NCBI RefSeq assembly: GCF_000296815.2 | Contig: NZ_CAIT01000006.1 | Coordinates: 1,184,777-1,248,776 of the forward strand | Direction: 5' to 3' | Length of the DNA stretch: 64,000 nucleotides | From: Fibrisoma limi BUZ 3 | GTDB taxonomy: Bacteria; Bacteroidota; Bacteroidia; Cytophagales; Spirosomataceae | Shown here: in pieces, positions 27,552 through 36,971 of the stretch | Layout of the letters: each line of letters begins with the position of its first letter | How positions within the stretch are numbered: position 1 is the first letter of the stretch | Notes under the pieces: model-generated | What the model was told of the DNA's origin: nothing | The model's database searches: none | What the model saw: only the letters and a program-made list of their open reading frames with translations | Position numbers and translations under genes: made by a program

Positions 27552-28042
27552 CACGGTCTTTTTTAAAACGCAAAGACGCAAAGGTGACGCAAAGCTCGCC
27601 AGGACACAGCGGTGTAATTAGCAGATACGTTGGGGGCTTAGGGTTGTTCGCGTTGCTGCTTATGGTTATGTCTTGCCAGAGCGAGGAAGAGATTAAACGC
27701 CAGCGATATATCACCGAAGGGCTACTACTTTATAAAACGTATTGCGCCAACTGCCACCAGGCCGATGGAAAAGGGCTGGAAGCGCTCTATCCGCCCCTTG
27801 CCGGTTCCGACTACCTGGTCAACAAAAACAGCGTCATTTGCCTGATTCGGTACGGCCAGCAGGGGCCAATCGTAGTGAACGGCAAAACGTACAACCGACC
27901 CATGCCCGCCCAGCTTCAACTCAGCGATCTCGAAGTAGCCGAGTTAATGACGTATATCTATAACGAATGGGGTGGCGAAACTAAAGTCACGGACGTAAAA
28001 ACAGTCAGCCCGATTTTGGCTGACTGCAAAAAGCAACGCTGA
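27548..28042 (+). CDS. Membrane-anchored or lipid-anchored cytochrome c
   Basis: Encodes 164 aa. It has a single haem c site CANCH in LLLYKTYCANCHQADGKGLEALYPPL and a distal Met in YNRPMPAQLQ, so it is a class I electron carrier facing the periplasm. An N-terminal hydrophobic segment ends LMVMSC, which could be a lipobox. The first 30 residues before it are unusual: their DNA contains three copies of ACGCAAAG (27569-27595), so they may be non-native or untranslated if a later start is used. It overlaps the SCO gene by 4 bases. The 3' end contains the terminator of the opposite operon. Confidence 0.88.
   Translation: MTRSFLKRKDAKVTQSSPGHSGVISRYVGGLGLFALLLMVMSCQSEEEIKRQRYITEGLLLYKTYCANCHQADGKGLEALYPPLAGSDYLVNKNSVICLIRYGQQGPIVVNGKTYNRPMPAQLQLSDLEVAELMTYIYNEWGGETKVTDVKTVSPILADCKKQR
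27997..28026 (-). terminator. Intrinsic terminator of the coaX-lptC operon, inside the cytochrome gene
   Basis: Read on the minus strand, CAGTCAGCC and GGCTGACTG (28002-28010 and 28018-28026) form a perfect 9-bp stem with a 7-base loop, followed by five T (27997-28001). It lies 24 bases beyond the lptC stop and within the last codons of the convergent cytochrome c gene. Confidence 0.7.
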
Positions 28043-28049
28043 TCATCAC

Positions 28050-28634
28050 CTAGAATCCCTGACCGCCTTCGACGTTGAAGATACCGGTCGTTTTTCGGAT
28101 GGAGTAACGGGAGAAATCCTGCGGAGCATCCAGGCCAATTCCCTGCAGGCGTTCACCCGTAAGGGGGCTGATGATGGTCACAGGTTTCTCGGTAAACACC
28201 TTCTTGTTGATCGGGCTCCAGTTCAGTTCGGATGTCATCAGTTTGTTTTGCTGCTGCTTGTTGATGACCACTACGTTCCCCATGACTGTATAGAGATCTT
28301 TCGCTTTATTGTAACGGCCGGAATCGGACCGTAACGTAGTGACCTCCTCCCCGGCCGGACCGTAGAAAACAATGTTAACCGTTTTAGGATATTTGCGGTC
28401 GTCGTTCTGATAGCGGAACTGCTTCGCTGTTGTCATCCGGACTTTCAGGATGGCCGCTTCACTGTATAGCATCTTCACGTCGTTGATCTCCTCGATCGGC
28501 CCCTGGTACGGCTGTACTTTCTTCGACTGCTTCGTCTCCTCACAGGCCGCCAAAAACAATGTAGCCAGCAGGAAAACCAACTGGATAAGTTGCCTGGCTA
28601 CACCATACCGTATGTTATGGATGACTGTATTCAC
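28050..28634 (-). CDS. lptC: LPS export lipoprotein LptC
   Basis: Encodes 194 aa. LptC links the inner-membrane LptBFG transporter to the periplasmic LptA bridge for lipopolysaccharide export. The N-terminal hydrophobic segment ends LFLAAC, a lipobox with Cys31, which is usual in Bacteroidota. The jellyroll part is seen in MLYSEAAILKVRMTTAKQF, VNIVFYGPAGEEVTTLRSDS, GRYNKAKDLYTVMGNVVVIN and KLMTSELNWSP. It is the third gene of an operon with coaX and an outer-membrane barrel, 42 bases after the latter. Confidence 0.9.
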   Translation of the reverse strand: MNTVIHNIRYGVARQLIQLVFLLATLFLAACEETKQSKKVQPYQGPIEEINDVKMLYSEAAILKVRMTTAKQFRYQNDDRKYPKTVNIVFYGPAGEEVTTLRSDSGRYNKAKDLYTVMGNVVVINKQQQNKLMTSELNWSPINKKVFTEKPVTIISPLTGERLQGIGLDAPQDFSRYSIRKTTGIFNVEGGQGF

Positions 28635-28676
28635 GTCCCAAAAACACAGGTTTTGCTGGTTTGGTTTACCAACATA

Positions 28677-29990
28677 TTAATCGATAACGGGTTTGCGGAA
28701 CCAGCGATCGGTTAGCGAGAAACCGAGAGCAAAACGCAGGTACTGTTCCCGAATCTGCGTTCCGGCCAGAGCCCCCCGCTGTCCGCCAATGAAGGCTATG
28801 TTGATGCGGTTTACCAGAAAGGCACCGATCGGCAGCGACAATCCTACGCTACCGCTTACGTCGTTGATGCGGGCACCATCGACCAGATAGGGTAAGCGGT
28901 TATACTGGAAACCGGCCCGGTAGCTGACCAGATCCCAATATTTGGTAGAATTATACTTGGGTGTATACTCCAGCCCGGCTGACATAGTGTAGCCGTTGTT
29001 CAACGATGCCGGTTGATCGGTGATGGTGCGGTACTGCGACCACTGCTGAACGCCGACGTCTACGCCCACCAGCAGTTTGTTGTTACGCTCGATGCTGATA
29101 CCGAAGTTGGCCTGTTGCGGCAGTGTGGCCTTACCGGCCGAGTTGACGCGGAGCGTATCGGCCGCTGAAATGTTCGTACCCGCCAGCGATACCTGCTGAT
29201 AGATGTCGGTCTCGCGGGCATTCGCACGGGTGCGTGGGTCCAGCGTTGCCCCGATATTAAGCGTCCAGTCGGTGCCAAGCTTAGGCCGCCAGGCTGCCCC
29301 CAGCCGCCAGACCACGTCACTATAGTTGATCCGGTTGATCCGGGCAATCCGTACATCCTGGATACCCGTGGCTGCATCGTTGATCAATACGCGTGAATCG
29401 GACGTATTCGTAACGTTACCAAACAGGTATGATGCTTCGGCACCCACGTAAATGTTTTTACCGACCCTGAACCCGCTGGCAAACGAAGCTTTGTTGAGCC
29501 CCCCCCGGCCGGTGTAGTTGTATTCGGCTTCGTAAATTGTGCCCTCTACCTGCGCATACTGGCGGGTCTGGTAATCCACATACGTACTTGGCCGCAGACT
29601 CAGCGACATGGTCCAGCGCGAATTAGCCGGAAACGCCAGGGCCAGATAACCGAGGTTACCGCCAAAATCGCGTTGTGTCTGCCGCGTATTGGTAATGTTC
29701 TGGCTGATAGCTTTCGACTGTCCCAGTAGCCCCACCTCAAAGAGCGTATAGGGAGGCCGGGTGCCGAGCAGGGCCGGATTCTGAAGATTCAGATTGAATG
29801 GATTGGAATTACTGATACCCAGGCCACCCATGCCCAGGTTGGTCACGTTGGCCTGGGTATATGGCTCACCAAGACCCAGTGCCGAGTAAGGTGAGTTACC
29901 TAATCCCTGCGCCAGTACCATCGGCGAGGTGGCAGCGGCCAGTAAGCTACCTGTCAGGAGTCGGCTTAGCCGCTTGTAAAATAGTGACAT
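28677..29990 (-). CDS. Outer-membrane beta-barrel protein
   Basis: Encodes 437 aa with a signal peptide (about 1-27, MVLAQ). The start of the mature protein, GLGNSPYSALGLGEPYTQ and NLGMGGLGISNSNPFNLNLQNPALLG, resembles FadL/PorV-like barrels of Bacteroidota. Alternating strand patterns continue to the C-terminus (YLRFALGFSLTDRWF). The substrate is unknown. Its start overlaps the end of coaX by 44 bases and lptC follows, so the operon combines a CoA enzyme with two envelope proteins, an arrangement I recall from related genomes. Confidence 0.8.
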   Translation of the reverse strand: MSLFYKRLSRLLTGSLLAAATSPMVLAQGLGNSPYSALGLGEPYTQANVTNLGMGGLGISNSNPFNLNLQNPALLGTRPPYTLFEVGLLGQSKAISQNITNTRQTQRDFGGNLGYLALAFPANSRWTMSLSLRPSTYVDYQTRQYAQVEGTIYEAEYNYTGRGGLNKASFASGFRVGKNIYVGAEASYLFGNVTNTSDSRVLINDAATGIQDVRIARINRINYSDVVWRLGAAWRPKLGTDWTLNIGATLDPRTRANARETDIYQQVSLAGTNISAADTLRVNSAGKATLPQQANFGISIERNNKLLVGVDVGVQQWSQYRTITDQPASLNNGYTMSAGLEYTPKYNSTKYWDLVSYRAGFQYNRLPYLVDGARINDVSGSVGLSLPIGAFLVNRINIAFIGGQRGALAGTQIREQYLRFALGFSLTDRWFRKPVID

Positions 29991-30705
29991 TATGTTCTAA
30001 AATTCGATTTAATCCAATCAGCACCAATTCCGGAACTGCAAAGATGGGGGGTTTCAGCCGACTTTCAAAGACGGAAGCGTCACCCCCGCACAGTACCACA
30101 ACCAGCCCCGGTCGTTCACGCCGGTACGTTTCGATGATTCCGTTCATCTCAAAAGTCAACCCATTCACAACGCCACTCTGCATGGCCTGTCGGGTATTTT
30201 TTGCTGTGAGCGGTACCGGTTCACCGGCTGATACGTCGACCAGCGGCAGGCGGGCTGTCTGCTCGTGCATGGCCCGCAAACGCATATGCAGCCCCGGCGA
30301 AATCAGTCCACCCTGGAAAACAGCCTCCCGATCAATCAGGTCGGCGGTCAGGCAGGTACCGACATCAAGCACCAGGCAATCGCAGGCCGGGAACAGACTC
30401 ATCGCCCCCACCGCAGCGGCCACGCGGTCGGCCCCCAGGGTGTTGGGTGTATCGTACGCTTTCCGGATCGGTACCGGCGTTGCACTGTCCAGCGTCAGGA
30501 TCGTTCGGTTCAGATCGGCCAGAGCCGCCCGTATTTCGTCGGCCGGCCGACTCGTCGACGACACGATTACCTGGTCAAATGCCCGTTGGCTGACTCCGGC
30601 CAGCAGTGAGCCGACCGACTCATAGCGTTCCGACTGCAACAGCGCCGACTGATTGAACCAGCCCACTTTAAGGCTCGAATTGCCCCAATCAATTACCAGA
30701 TTCAT
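29947..30705 (-). CDS. coaX: Type III pantothenate kinase
   Basis: Encodes 252 aa. CoaX phosphorylates pantothenate, the first step of CoA synthesis; the type III enzyme resists feedback by CoA and needs a monovalent cation. The ATP-binding loop is MNLVIDWGNSSLKVGWF, the pantothenate-binding motif is TLGADRVAAAVGA, and the acidic motif is LVLDVGTCLTADLID, followed by GGLISPGLHMRLRAM. It is first in the coaX-barrel-lptC operon. coaBC, two steps later, is encoded 6 kb away on the other strand. Confidence 0.95.
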   Translation of the reverse strand: MNLVIDWGNSSLKVGWFNQSALLQSERYESVGSLLAGVSQRAFDQVIVSSTSRPADEIRAALADLNRTILTLDSATPVPIRKAYDTPNTLGADRVAAAVGAMSLFPACDCLVLDVGTCLTADLIDREAVFQGGLISPGLHMRLRAMHEQTARLPLVDVSAGEPVPLTAKNTRQAMQSGVVNGLTFEMNGIIETYRRERPGLVVVLCGGDASVFESRLKPPIFAVPELVLIGLNRILEHNVTILQAAKPTPDR

Positions 30706-31463
30706 GGTACAGTAGTTCCCGCATCGCCCCGATTATGATCCCGGCGTACGGTTTTGATAACGATAACAAAGGGTACAAAAATTGCAAAATTTGTGCGCTT
30801 TAAGGTTTTTTAACGACGAAGTGCTAGTACGTGTCGTCTTATCACCAACCATAACAAACGCCAAATGGAACGGGGCGGCCCCTCTTCGATGCCTACACAG
30901 GTTTGGCGTCAGCAGACCAGCAACCGGTTAAACTCCCGTACATCCTGGTATCCGCCAGTTGGCGAAGTTTACCCATAGAAGCTTTCGCGAAGTGTCCGTC
31001 TGCCCACTGACTTAATAAATTTCTGACAAACTATGGAAACATTTTACAATGAATTGCGTTTTCTTGACAAAACCGGATTATTATTCTATCTTTGCCTTGA
31101 CCGAATCCAACGGCAGAATAGTACCCTTCCCACTGTGACGATTCATAGTCACGGCGGATTGTCCGATTTCCAAACGTTTATTGATTACCGCGCTTAGCCC
31201 CACCGGGCGTCTGCGAAGAGCTGATTCGGCGCGGGGTCGCCTGTTCGGTTTGATCAACCAAACTACTCCTGTTCACGTTTTGACATTTTATTTTTCACTT
31301 AGTTGACCATCCATGGTTTCTTTGGCTCGCTGATTTGCGGCCTACCTTCCGGCATATGCATTGCCAGACGACCCGCCCCTCGAGCCTTCCGTTTCTTAAT
31401 CCATCAATCCCCTTATCGACGTAGCCGCACTGTCGGCCTCAAAGGTTATCTGACCTGAAGTGT
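30706..31463. other. Long intergenic region with rho leader
   Basis: No gene seen in 758 bases. The right half holds the rho promoter (31064-31094) and a leader of roughly 360 bases that is rich in pyrimidines with scattered C, as expected of Rho-loading RNA. The left half serves the divergent coaX operon; no clear promoter was identified there. Confidence 0.55.
31064..31094 (+). promoter_or_regulatory. Promoter of rho
   Basis: A -33 TTG in TTGACA (31064-31069) and a -7 TATCTTTG (31087-31094) are spaced by 20 bases between TTG and TA, a full match to the Bacteroidota consensus. Transcription would begin near 31101, leaving a leader of about 360 bases. Confidence 0.65.
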
Positions 31464-33617
31464 ATGTACAATAAAGAAGAATTAGACATGAAGCTCCTGT
31501 CGGAGCTTCGGACCATTGCCGATGAGTTCGGCATTCGCGACGCTAGTAAATACCAGAAAAAAGAACTGATTTATAAAATTTTGGATCAGCAGGCCATTAT
31601 GCCCGAGCCTGTCGGGCCGAACGGCGCTGAACCGGCCGAACGCAGCCAGCCAGCCGAAACACCCCGGCGTGGTCGGAAAACCCGGACGGCTCCTGCCGAC
31701 AATGCACCCGCAGCTACTCCGGCACCAGACGCTCAACCAACGGCAGACGTAGCCGCTCCGGACGCAAAGCCGGCAGGCCGCCAGACCGAAGGAGACAACA
31801 GCCAGCGGACACGCCATCGTATCCGGCGCGACGCAAACGCTGCTGAGCTGCCTGCCCCAACACCCGAAGACGGCTTTTCGGAACCAAAGAACGAAGCCCC
31901 CATCGAGGATCCGGGTCTCACAGCCCAGCAAGAACAACCCCAGCCGCGCGACAACCGCCCTGCTAGTCAGGAAGGTGGACAGCGACCGGACCGGTCGCAG
32001 GGGCCGGGGCAGCGCGTACGTAACCGGATGGAAAACGGACGGGGCGACGATCGCCAGCGCCGGGATGCCGGACCACGGGATGCCGGATCACGGGATGCGG
32101 GAACGCGTGAAATCACGCAGCGCGACAACCGAAACGTTGCCCAGCCAACCAATGAGCGGACGGGCCATGAACGGCCCCGTATCGACCGATCAGGTGAGTC
32201 AGGGCCTGGCCATCGGCAACGTACACAGCGCCCCGTTGCCGACGAACCACTGATGAATCTGCATCATGAGCCGGAAGAAGAGTTTTTGACGCCAACGGTT
32301 ATTAGCGAAGATAATGCGGCTAACGTAGCTGTGCCGCAACCCGCCGAAGGGGAATCTCCAGAGGGCGCACAGGATACTCCAGATGCATCTGAAAACACGG
32401 CAGCTCCATCGTCAGCCCCACAACCGGCTCAACCATCGCGAGAAGCTCAGGAATACCAGAACCGGATTCGCCGGCAGTACAACCAGCATATTCGCGAATT
32501 CGATGGCATCATCGACAACGAGGGCGTTCTGGAAATTATGCAGGATGGCGGGTACGGATTCCTGCGCTCAGCCGATTATAACTACCTCGCCAGCCCGGAC
32601 GACATCTACGTTTCCCCGTCGCAGATCAAGCTGTTTGGCCTGAAAACGGGCGATACAGTGCGCGGTGCGATCCGGCCACCGAAAGAAGGTGAAAAATACT
32701 TTGCGCTCTTGCGGGTGTCGACCGTAAACGGAAAAACCACTGAAGAGATCCGTGACCGGATTCCGTTCGAATACCTGACTCCCCTCTTTCCTGAGGAACA
32801 GCTTAGGCTGAGCAACCGGCCCGAGAATTATTCATCGCGGGTACTTGACCTGTTTGCGCCAATCGGGAAGGGCCAGCGGGGCATGATTGTCGCCCAGCCG
32901 AAAACCGGTAAGACGGTGTTGCTGAAGGAGATCGCCAACTCGATCACCAAGAACCACCCCGAGGTTTATCTGATCATTCTGCTGATCGATGAACGGCCGG
33001 AAGAAGTAACCGACATGGCCCGGAGCGTGAACGCGGAAGTGATCTCGTCAACGTTCGACGAACAGGCCGAGCGACACGTGAAAGTATCGAGCATGGTGCT
33101 TGAAAAAGCGAAGCGAATGGTTGAATGCGGCCACGACGTAGTGATTCTGCTCGACTCGATTACGCGTCTGGCGCGGGCCTACAACACCGTAGTGCCATCG
33201 TCGGGTAAAATCCTGTCGGGTGGTGTCGACGCTAACGCTCTACACCGGCCGAAGCGATTCTTCGGTGCGGCCCGGAACGTGGAGAATGGTGGTTCGCTGA
33301 CCATCATCGCTACGGCCCTGATCGATACAGGATCAAAAATGGACGAAGTGATTTTCGAAGAATTTAAGGGAACCGGCAACATGGAATTGCAGCTTGACCG
33401 CCGTCTGGCCAACAAGCGCGTGTTCCCGGCCGTTGACGTACTGGCTTCGGGTACGCGTCGGGAAGACCTGCTGCTGGATAAGGAAACGCTGCAACGCGTC
33501 TGGATTCTGCGCAAGCACATGGCCGACATGAATCCCATGGAAACAATGGATTTCCTGCTCGAGCGCATGAAAGGAACGCGCACCAACGAGGAATTCCTGA
33601 TTTCGATGAACCGATAA
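31464..33617 (+). CDS. rho: Transcription termination factor Rho with long disordered insert
   Basis: Encodes 717 aa. Rho is a hexameric RNA helicase that ends transcription of untranslated RNA. Order: Rho_N domain (about 8-43, [20 protein letters not shown]), a disordered region of nearly 280 residues rich in Pro, Ala, Gln, Asp and Arg with RDAG repeats, the primary RNA-binding fold ([20 protein letters not shown], near 352), Walker A QPKTGKT (near 480), [10 protein letters not shown], and Walker [17 protein letters not shown] (near 558). E. coli Rho is about 419 aa, so the insert explains the size. Inserts of this type occur in many Bacteroidota, and in Bacteroides one was reported to drive phase separation. 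Confidence 0.96.
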   Translation: MYNKEELDMKLLSELRTIADEFGIRDASKYQKKELIYKILDQQAIMPEPVGPNGAEPAERSQPAETPRRGRKTRTAPADNAPAATPAPDAQPTADVAAPDAKPAGRQTEGDNSQRTRHRIRRDANAAELPAPTPEDGFSEPKNEAPIEDPGLTAQQEQPQPRDNRPASQEGGQRPDRSQGPGQRVRNRMENGRGDDRQRRDAGPRDAGSRDAGTREITQRDNRNVAQPTNERTGHERPRIDRSGESGPGHRQRTQRPVADEPLMNLHHEPEEEFLTPTVISEDNAANVAVPQPAEGESPEGAQDTPDASENTAAPSSAPQPAQPSREAQEYQNRIRRQYNQHIREFDGIIDNEGVLEIMQDGGYGFLRSADYNYLASPDDIYVSPSQIKLFGLKTGDTVRGAIRPPKEGEKYFALLRVSTVNGKTTEEIRDRIPFEYLTPLFPEEQLRLSNRPENYSSRVLDLFAPIGKGQRGMIVAQPKTGKTVLLKEIANSITKNHPEVYLIILLIDERPEEVTDMARSVNAEVISSTFDEQAERHVKVSSMVLEKAKRMVECGHDVVILLDSITRLARAYNTVVPSSGKILSGGVDANALHRPKRFFGAARNVENGGSLTIIATALIDTGSKMDEVIFEEFKGTGNMELQLDRRLANKRVFPAVDVLASGTRREDLLLDKETLQRVWILRKHMADMNPMETMDFLLERMKGTRTNEEFLISMNR

Positions 33618-33640
33618 ACCGATTCAGCGCCTTATATAAA

Positions 33641-33671
33641 AAGCCTGCCGTACTGGCAGGCTTTTTTCTTT
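33641..33671. terminator. Bidirectional intrinsic terminator
   Basis: AAGCCTGCC (33641-33649) and GGCAGGCTT (33655-33663) form a 9-bp stem with a run of A before and a run of T after. It can end both rho and the convergent PAS kinase gene, whose stop is at 33676. Confidence 0.85.
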
Positions 33672-33675
33672 TCCG

Positions 33676-36009
33676 TCAAACCGGCAAATACACTGTAAAC
33701 GTAGCCCCCTGCCCCGGTTTACTGTCAGCCGACACAACTCCGTTATGGTTATCCGCCACTTTCCGGACAATAGCCAGACCGATGCCTGTTCCGGGGTAAT
33801 ACTGCCGGTTATGCAGCCGCTGGAAAGCTCCGAAAATCCGCTCGGCATGCTGCTGTTCAAACCCGATTCCATTGTCGGTCAGGCTGATGGCCCAGTACTG
33901 GCGAGGTTTTGCAGCAGCCGTCACGTCGACCGGAGCGAGTTGGTTGGCAACGGCACCCGAAAGGTCGGCTGCGGCAATCTGCCGACACGAAAATTGAATA
34001 ACCGGACGAATGACAACACCCTGCTCATCCGTGCGGGTGAATTTAAGCGCGTTACTCACCAGGTTCTGGAACAACTGCTGAAGTTGCCGCTCGTTGCCCA
34101 GCACAACGGGTAAGTCTACCAATTCGATGGTCGCCTGTTTGTCCTGTATCACCACTTCCAGATCGTTCAGCACATTGGCAATGACCTGATTGAGGGATAC
34201 GGGCCGAAACGGCTCCTTCTGGGTTGTGAGCCGCGAATAACCCAGCAGATCCCGAATTAGCACCGACATCCGCTGAGCGGCCAGTTGCATCCGGTTAATA
34301 AGGTCTTCTCCCTGTTCGCCAAGACCAGCGGCATACTGCTGTTTTAGTACGTCACTGAATGAGGTAATTTTCCGAAGAGGCTCCTGCAGGTCGTGGCTGG
34401 CGACGTAGGCAAACTGCTCCAGATTTTCATTCGAGCGTCTCAGTTCCACATTGGCGGCTTCAATCTGCTGACGGTACTGGTAGGTTTCGGTAATATCGAC
34501 CGACGACATGGCCATGCCATCGCCGAGTTTAACTGCCGATACGTAGTACCACCGCCCGCGGAACGGACGCTCCTGCGCCCAGTGCTGCCCTGTTTCAACC
34601 ACCTGAACATACTCGTTAAAAACAGAGCTTTCACGCAGTGCAGGATTCACCTCCAACAACAGTTTCCCATACAACTCATCGGCGGTGGTTTCCAGATCGT
34701 TCAACGTTTTCTGGTTGGCGAGCACAAATCGAAAATCCCGTATCTGCCCTCGTTCATCGCGTATGGCATCGTAGCAGGCCACGGACGTCAGGGTGGCATT
34801 CAGCACGGCGTTCAGCAGTTCAGCCTGTTTTTGCTGCGTCAGTTCGGCCTGCTTAATAAGTGAAATGTCGATGTACGACTGGATAAATCCATCGCCCCAT
34901 TTAACCGCCTGCGTATCGAACCAGAAATCAAAACCATCATGCTGGTAGTAGTCCTGAAAGCGGACGGTATGCCCCGTTTCGACCAGTTGCACCCACCGAT
35001 CGAACACCCCACTCGTGCGGACGCCGGGAAACAGTTCAAGCATTCGTTTCCCTACAACCTGATCGGCTTTCAGCCCGGTTATCTGCTCGGAGATTCGGTT
35101 GAACGACTGGTACATGAAATCAATGATTTGCCCGTTTTCGTCGCGAACAGCCGTAAAATGTGAAATGGCCGTCAGAGCGTTGTCCAGTACCTGCCGAAAC
35201 TCCTCAGCCTGTTGCTGATTAAACTCCTGCGCTCGTTTTAACTCCGTGATGTCCAGAAACGACAATACCACAAAGTCTTCCTCACGTACACCCTGTACCT
35301 CATACCAGAGATCGTAGCCGTCGTAGACGTACTTGTTTTGAAATCGTAGTGTTTCTCCGGTTTCGGCCAATCGCTTGTACTGTACCCATATACCGCTTTT
35401 TTCAATTCCGGGAAACACCTGCCGCATGGTTCGGCCCACCAGGTCTTCGGCTTTTCGGCCTGTCATCTGCTCAGCCCGACCATTGATGAGTTCGTATCGC
35501 AGATCATCAACTTGGTTGGTTACCGGGTCGCGCACAATTGAGTACAGAGCAATAGCCGTCAGGGCGCTGTCGGTCACGAATTTCAGTCGTTCGGCCTGGC
35601 GCTGCGTTGCCGGCTCAGCCTGCCTGAGCTCCTGCATAGTCAGCAACAGCCCATCGCCCAGGGGCGATACCACGACCTCGATCCAGCGGCTTTTGCCGTT
35701 GTCGCGAAGGACCTGCTCGTGGCGAAACGTTTGGCCGCTCGTCAGAACGTGGCTGTACTGGCTTAGCCATTCGGGCAGAACAGATTCCGGCACCCGGTCT
35801 GCCCAGGTCGTGCCCGACAGTGCATCAGGCGAAAGCCCGTCGATCAGCCCTGCAGCCGCCCTATTCACGTAGCGATACCGGAAATCAACGATCCGGCTGG
35901 CCGAATCGCGAATGGGCTCCAGATGAATAATAGGCGCAGCCGTAGCTGCCAGCAGGTCCTGGTAGTACTTTGTCTGTTCAGGTAACGTCGAATGCAAGGC
36001 GATATCCAT
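33676..36009 (-). CDS. Multi-PAS sensor histidine kinase
   Basis: Encodes 777 aa from the ATG at 36009 (MDIALHST); the frame stays open for 72 more bases, but the added residues look non-coding. Four PAS-type domains (about 20-130, 150-260, 275-390, 400-510) share repeated phrases such as RYELINGRAEQMTGRKAEDLVG and FNRISEQITGLKADQVVGKR. They are followed by a HisKA domain with H box SHDLQEPLRKI (near 537) and an ATPase with NLVSNALKF, LTDNGIGFE and GTGIGLAIV. There is no membrane segment, so it is probably cytosolic. There is no receiver gene beside it. Kinases of this build are often phytochrome-like or light/redox sensors, but no chromophore domain is visible. Confidence 0.9.
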   Translation of the reverse strand: MDIALHSTLPEQTKYYQDLLAATAAPIIHLEPIRDSASRIVDFRYRYVNRAAAGLIDGLSPDALSGTTWADRVPESVLPEWLSQYSHVLTSGQTFRHEQVLRDNGKSRWIEVVVSPLGDGLLLTMQELRQAEPATQRQAERLKFVTDSALTAIALYSIVRDPVTNQVDDLRYELINGRAEQMTGRKAEDLVGRTMRQVFPGIEKSGIWVQYKRLAETGETLRFQNKYVYDGYDLWYEVQGVREEDFVVLSFLDITELKRAQEFNQQQAEEFRQVLDNALTAISHFTAVRDENGQIIDFMYQSFNRISEQITGLKADQVVGKRMLELFPGVRTSGVFDRWVQLVETGHTVRFQDYYQHDGFDFWFDTQAVKWGDGFIQSYIDISLIKQAELTQQKQAELLNAVLNATLTSVACYDAIRDERGQIRDFRFVLANQKTLNDLETTADELYGKLLLEVNPALRESSVFNEYVQVVETGQHWAQERPFRGRWYYVSAVKLGDGMAMSSVDITETYQYRQQIEAANVELRRSNENLEQFAYVASHDLQEPLRKITSFSDVLKQQYAAGLGEQGEDLINRMQLAAQRMSVLIRDLLGYSRLTTQKEPFRPVSLNQVIANVLNDLEVVIQDKQATIELVDLPVVLGNERQLQQLFQNLVSNALKFTRTDEQGVVIRPVIQFSCRQIAAADLSGAVANQLAPVDVTAAAKPRQYWAISLTDNGIGFEQQHAERIFGAFQRLHNRQYYPGTGIGLAIVRKVADNHNGVVSADSKPGQGATFTVYLPV

Positions 36010-36161
36010 ACGGTAGTGAAAGCATGCACGGAAAGACACCGGCAACCGGCTTTCCACTCTAAAAGCAATTGTAAACGTCAAACAATATCCTTCGGTTAGT
36101 ACGGATGTATCAGCGGCCCTTCGCTATGACTACCCTACCGAATCTATCTGTTTAAACGTAG

Positions 36162-36938
36162 CTACTGATACTCAAAATATGTAGTTGTCACCCTGAATCC
36201 CAGTCGTTCGTAGATCCGAATTCCATCTTCTGAAGCCTGTAGGATCGCCGTTGTATAACCCGCTTCTTTCGCTATGTTCAGCGCGTACGTCATCAGGGCA
36301 CTGCCGATGCCCCGGCCACGGTATTCGTCCAGCGTCGCCAGGCAGTACAGCCCAATAGTTTGGTCGTCTGTGGGGAACAGCTCGATTACGGATACGGGCT
36401 TGTCGTGCTCGTAGTAAATCGTCAACATAACTCCACTGTCCGATGCCAGGTACTGCGAAGCGGTCTGCTGGTAGTAAGCGGTAACGTTCTGATCGGCCGG
36501 GGACCAGTTTCGGGCCACAACATCGGCAAAGTCGGCCACCTCCTGCGGATTGGCAGCGACGCGAGCGTTACGGTGTCGTTCATCTGCCACCGGACGGTAC
36601 GTGCCCAGATCCAGTACCATTCCCGGTTCAACCCCGGCTCGTGTCAGCTCAAGCTGAACTAACCGGGCCTGCACTGGCTCGGTCAGGTTTGTTTCATCAA
36701 TCCAGAGACAGAACGGAAACTGGCGTTCGGCAAAATGCTGTCTGACGGCTTCGAGATCGGTGGGTCGCAACTGGCTTTGATCGTACACATGTACGATGTT
36801 GAACGTATCGCAGGGCAGGCCACTATCGACAACGGTCAGGCCGGGCGATTTCCAGACGCTCATGCCGGCGGTCCGGGACGGTATCAGGTGGGCGTGCCGG
36901 TCGAAGTTTGTTAACACCAGTCTGCTTAATTCATCCAT
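36162..36938 (-). CDS. GNAT family N-acetyltransferase
   Basis: Encodes 258 aa from the ATG at 36938. The C-terminal half is a typical GNAT domain with the acetyl-CoA loop DEYRGRGIGSALMTYALNIA and the closing strand RIYERLGFRVTTTYFEY. The N-terminal half (about 1-120) is a divergent GNAT-like or family-specific domain. The substrate is unknown. It follows the DinB-type gene by 33 bases on the same strand, and the two may be cotranscribed. Confidence 0.85.
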   Translation of the reverse strand: MDELSRLVLTNFDRHAHLIPSRTAGMSVWKSPGLTVVDSGLPCDTFNIVHVYDQSQLRPTDLEAVRQHFAERQFPFCLWIDETNLTEPVQARLVQLELTRAGVEPGMVLDLGTYRPVADERHRNARVAANPQEVADFADVVARNWSPADQNVTAYYQQTASQYLASDSGVMLTIYYEHDKPVSVIELFPTDDQTIGLYCLATLDEYRGRGIGSALMTYALNIAKEAGYTTAILQASEDGIRIYERLGFRVTTTYFEYQ

Positions 36939-36971
36939 TGAGTACGGCAACAAAACAATGCAACGGCCGGC

